Assembly (NCBI GenBank): GCA_007119455.1
Contig: SKPR01000191.1
Location: 1-7,214 of the forward strand
Direction of reading: 5' to 3'
Source of the DNA: Candidatus Brevefilum sp.
Lineage (GTDB): Bacteria > Chloroflexota > Anaerolineae > Anaerolineales > Anaerolineaceae
DNA: 7,214 nucleotides
The notes beneath the pieces are model-generated. The model made no database searches. It was not told the DNA's origin and saw only the letters and a program-made list of their open reading frames with translations. This document shows, piece by piece, positions 5,373 through 7,214 of the stretch. The position numbers and the translations under genes were made by a program. How positions within the stretch are numbered: the first letter of the stretch is position 1; every line of letters starts with the position of its first letter.

Positions 5373-5430
5373 GCAGGATGTTGAATTGACCCTCGTCCAG
5401 GCTTGCTCAGGGGAATCATCCTGCTTGTTT
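5373..5430 (+). terminator. Terminator-like inverted repeat after the SDR gene
   Basis: GCAGGATG (5373-5380) pairs perfectly with CATCCTGC (5417-5424), starting two bases after the stop codon. CCCT (5390-5393) and AGGG (5409-5412) add an inner stem. TTGTTT directly follows, giving a modest U-rich tail. The 36-nt loop is longer than in a classical intrinsic terminator, so efficiency is doubtful, but position and tail support the call. Confidence 0.4.
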
Positions 5431-5461
5431 GCCTTGTCTGAGTTTATCCCGTCTTCCCATA

Positions 5462-5507
5462 TTGACGAAAACCGTATCATCAGTTAAGTTATCTTTCGTG
5501 ATAAACT
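5462..5507 (+). promoter_or_regulatory. Promoter region of mutS2
   Basis: Two candidates exist. TGATAAACT (5499-5507) is an extended -10 (TAAACT matches TATAAT at 4 of 6) and ends nine bases before the ATG, so the transcript would be nearly or fully leaderless. TTGACG (5462-5467) is a good -35, but its partner at 17 bp, TAAGTT (5485-5490), is weak. No Shine-Dalgarno precedes the start at 5517, which favours the first option. Confidence 0.4.
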
Positions 5508-5516
5508 ATCACTCGC

Positions 5517-7214
5517 ATGAATGAAAAAACTTTAGAAACCTTAGAATTTCAAAAAATCATTGCCCGGTTGGCTGAATATGCCGATTTCAGTGCTTCTGCC
5601 GATCTTGCCCGCCGTTTGCGGCCTACGGCTGAGATCGGAGAGGCTGAACGACGGCAACGGGCCACCCGTGAGGCGCGGCATCTCCGCTCGTTGGATACGT
5701 CCATTGTCTTTCATAACGCTCGTGATGTTCGCCCGCAGGTTGGGATGGCCCGGCGGAGTGGTGTCCTCGAACCGGATGATCTGCTGGCAATCAAAAACAC
5801 GTTGATTGTTTCACGATCTGTGCGGCGTGTTTTGGAGAACACGGCAGAAGAAATCCCCGAACTGGCCAGTCATACAGAGGATCTGCCGGTCGGTCTGGGT
5901 CTGGTTGATCGCATCAGCAAAACCATTTCCGACCGGGGTGAAGTACTGGATGCGGCCTCGGAAAAGCTTTCGGGGATTCGGGCAGAGATGAAAATCACTT
6001 ACGAACGGATGATGGCCCGCATGCAGCGCTTCATCTCCGACTCGTCAACCGCGCGCATGCTGCAGGAGCCGATCATCACCCAGCGCAATGGGCGTAATGT
6101 GCTGCCTTTGCGGGCGGAGTTCAAGGGACGTATCAAAGCTGTGATCCACGACCAGTCTGCTTCAGGTGCCACGCTGTTTATTGAGCCTCTGGCAGTGGTC
6201 GAATGGAATAACCGCTACCGTGAGCTTGAACTGGCAGAGCGCGATGAAATCAGGCGGATTTTGGCGGAATTGAGCCACACCATCGGCGTCCATGCCGAAG
6301 CCCTCACCCGGATGGTCGTTGTAATGGCTGAGCTTGACCTGGCATTCATGTGTGCTTGCTACGCTGAGGATCTGGATGCCACCGAACCCGAATTGGCCCC
6401 CTTCCAGCCCGGAGCTGGGAAACACCCTGGCTCGACCATTCGGCTGTATAAAGCCCGCCATCCACTCCTCGACGCCAAAATAGTGGTGCCTATCGATGTT
6501 GACCTGGATCAAGAAACCTACGCGTTGGTGATTACTGGCCCCAACACCGGGGGTAAAACCGTCACGCTCAAATCAATCGGATTATTGGTGCTGATGGCGC
6601 AATCCGGGATGCAGATCCCGGTTCAATCCGGGTCGGTCCTGACAGTTTTTGAAAAGGTCTTTGCGGATATCGGTGACGAGCAATCCATTGAGCAATCCCT
6701 TTCGACTTTCTCCGGCCATGTGACCAATATCGTGGATATTCTCAACGAAGCGGATGATCATTCGCTGGTGCTGCTGGATGAGCTTGGCGCCGGCACAGAC
6801 CCCCAGGAGGGATCAGCCCTGGCGCGTGCGGTCATGACTCACCTGCTGGACCGGGGAATCACCAGTATGATCGCCACCCATTACCCCGAATTGAAGGCCT
6901 ATGCCCATACCACGCCCGGTGTGATGAATGCCAGCGTTGAATTTGACCTGAAGACCCTCCAACCCACCTATCATCTGGTGATCGGTCTGCCGGGGCGATC
7001 CAATGCCCTGGCCATCGCCGAACGCCTGGGTTTGCCCGATGCGATCATTGCTGCTGCGCGAGCAGAGATTGACCCCACAGACCTGCGCGCTGAAGACCTG
7101 CTCGATGAAATCCACCGTCAGCGGGATCTGGCCAGGGAAGCCAGGGAGGCGGCTGACCCTGCCCGGCGAGAGGCTGAATCTTTGCGAAATGAACTGGCTG
7201 ACCGGTTGGATAAA
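5517..7214 (+). CDS. mutS2: MutS2 family ATPase/endonuclease, 3' end outside window
   Basis: I translated 566 codons without interruption to the window edge; MutS2 is usually about 780-790 residues, so the KOW-like region and C-terminal Smr nuclease domain are missing. It starts directly with the core and lever region (TLEFQKIIARLAEYADF), without the MutS1 mismatch-binding domain. The ABC-type ATPase follows: Walker A GPNTGGKT at 341-348, the STFSGH signature at 396-401, Walker B LVLLDE with Asp421-Glu422 followed by LGAGTDPQEG, and the ATHYPELK switch histidine at 455. A charged helical stretch from about 500 begins the long coiled region before Smr. Known roles in other bacteria are suppression of homologous recombination and rescue of collided ribosomes. 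The ATG at 5517 is chosen because it opens the conserved N-terminus; the ATG at 5521 is out of frame and stops at once. No Shine-Dalgarno is visible. Confidence 0.95.
   Translation, partial: MNEKTLETLEFQKIIARLAEYADFSASADLARRLRPTAEIGEAERRQRATREARHLRSLDTSIVFHNARDVRPQVGMARRSGVLEPDDLLAIKNTLIVSRSVRRVLENTAEEIPELASHTEDLPVGLGLVDRISKTISDRGEVLDAASEKLSGIRAEMKITYERMMARMQRFISDSSTARMLQEPIITQRNGRNVLPLRAEFKGRIKAVIHDQSASGATLFIEPLAVVEWNNRYRELELAERDEIRRILAELSHTIGVHAEALTRMVVVMAELDLAFMCACYAEDLDATEPELAPFQPGAGKHPGSTIRLYKARHPLLDAKIVVPIDVDLDQETYALVITGPNTGGKTVTLKSIGLLVLMAQSGMQIPVQSGSVLTVFEKVFADIGDEQSIEQSLSTFSGHVTNIVDILNEADDHSLVLLDELGAGTDPQEGSALARAVMTHLLDRGITSMIATHYPELKAYAHTTPGVMNASVEFDLKTLQPTYHLVIGLPGRSNALAIAERLGLPDAIIAAARAEIDPTDLRAEDLLDEIHRQRDLAREAREAADPARREAESLRNELADRLDK

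Noticed and set aside
4880..5419. 179-codon minus-strand frame opposite the SDR gene
   Set aside because: Completely antisense to a well-supported gene, starts inside the terminator-like region, and shows no recognisable motif.

Overview
The window looks like ordinary core-genome chromosome from a moderately GC-rich bacterium. Gene content, protein style and the mixed Shine-Dalgarno/near-leaderless starts suggest a Chloroflexota member of the Anaerolineae type. That assignment is inferred from recall of similar proteins, not from a search. I see no phage, transposase, CRISPR, rRNA or tRNA.

Layout: (1) 1-141 is the last 46 codons of a + strand gene of unknown function. (2) 142-280 is a short spacer with a degraded copy of an intergenic repeat. 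(3) 281-1759, on the minus strand, is an apolipoprotein N-acyltransferase (Lnt)-type membrane protein with a carbon-nitrogen hydrolase domain. (4) 1760-2008 is a divergent intergenic region with a GC-rich palindrome, a G-free 14-bp tandem repeat and a second, longer copy of the same intergenic repeat. (5) 2009-4252 is a tightly overlapped + strand operon: a PfkB-family sugar kinase, a small unrecognised helical protein, and an SfsA homologue. (6) 4346-5371 is an NAD(P)-dependent epimerase/dehydratase-like SDR protein with its own good sigma-70-type promoter. (7) A terminator-like inverted repeat follows. (8) 5517-7214 is the first 566 codons of mutS2, which runs off the right edge.

How the genes relate: the kinase, the small protein and SfsA overlap by 23 and 4 nt, so they are probably co-transcribed and translationally coupled. 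A sugar kinase with SfsA hints at carbohydrate use, but SfsA's biochemical role is not settled. lnt (lipoprotein maturation), the SDR gene and mutS2 (anti-recombination or ribosome rescue) look like independent units.

The least ordinary material is non-coding: a direct pair of related repeats flanking lnt, a REP-like palindrome whose core recurs inside the kinase gene, and promoters for lnt and mutS2 placed so close to the ATG that the transcripts may be leaderless. I found nothing that clearly amounts to a new multi-gene system; the best candidate for new protein biology is the small gene at 3180-3560.
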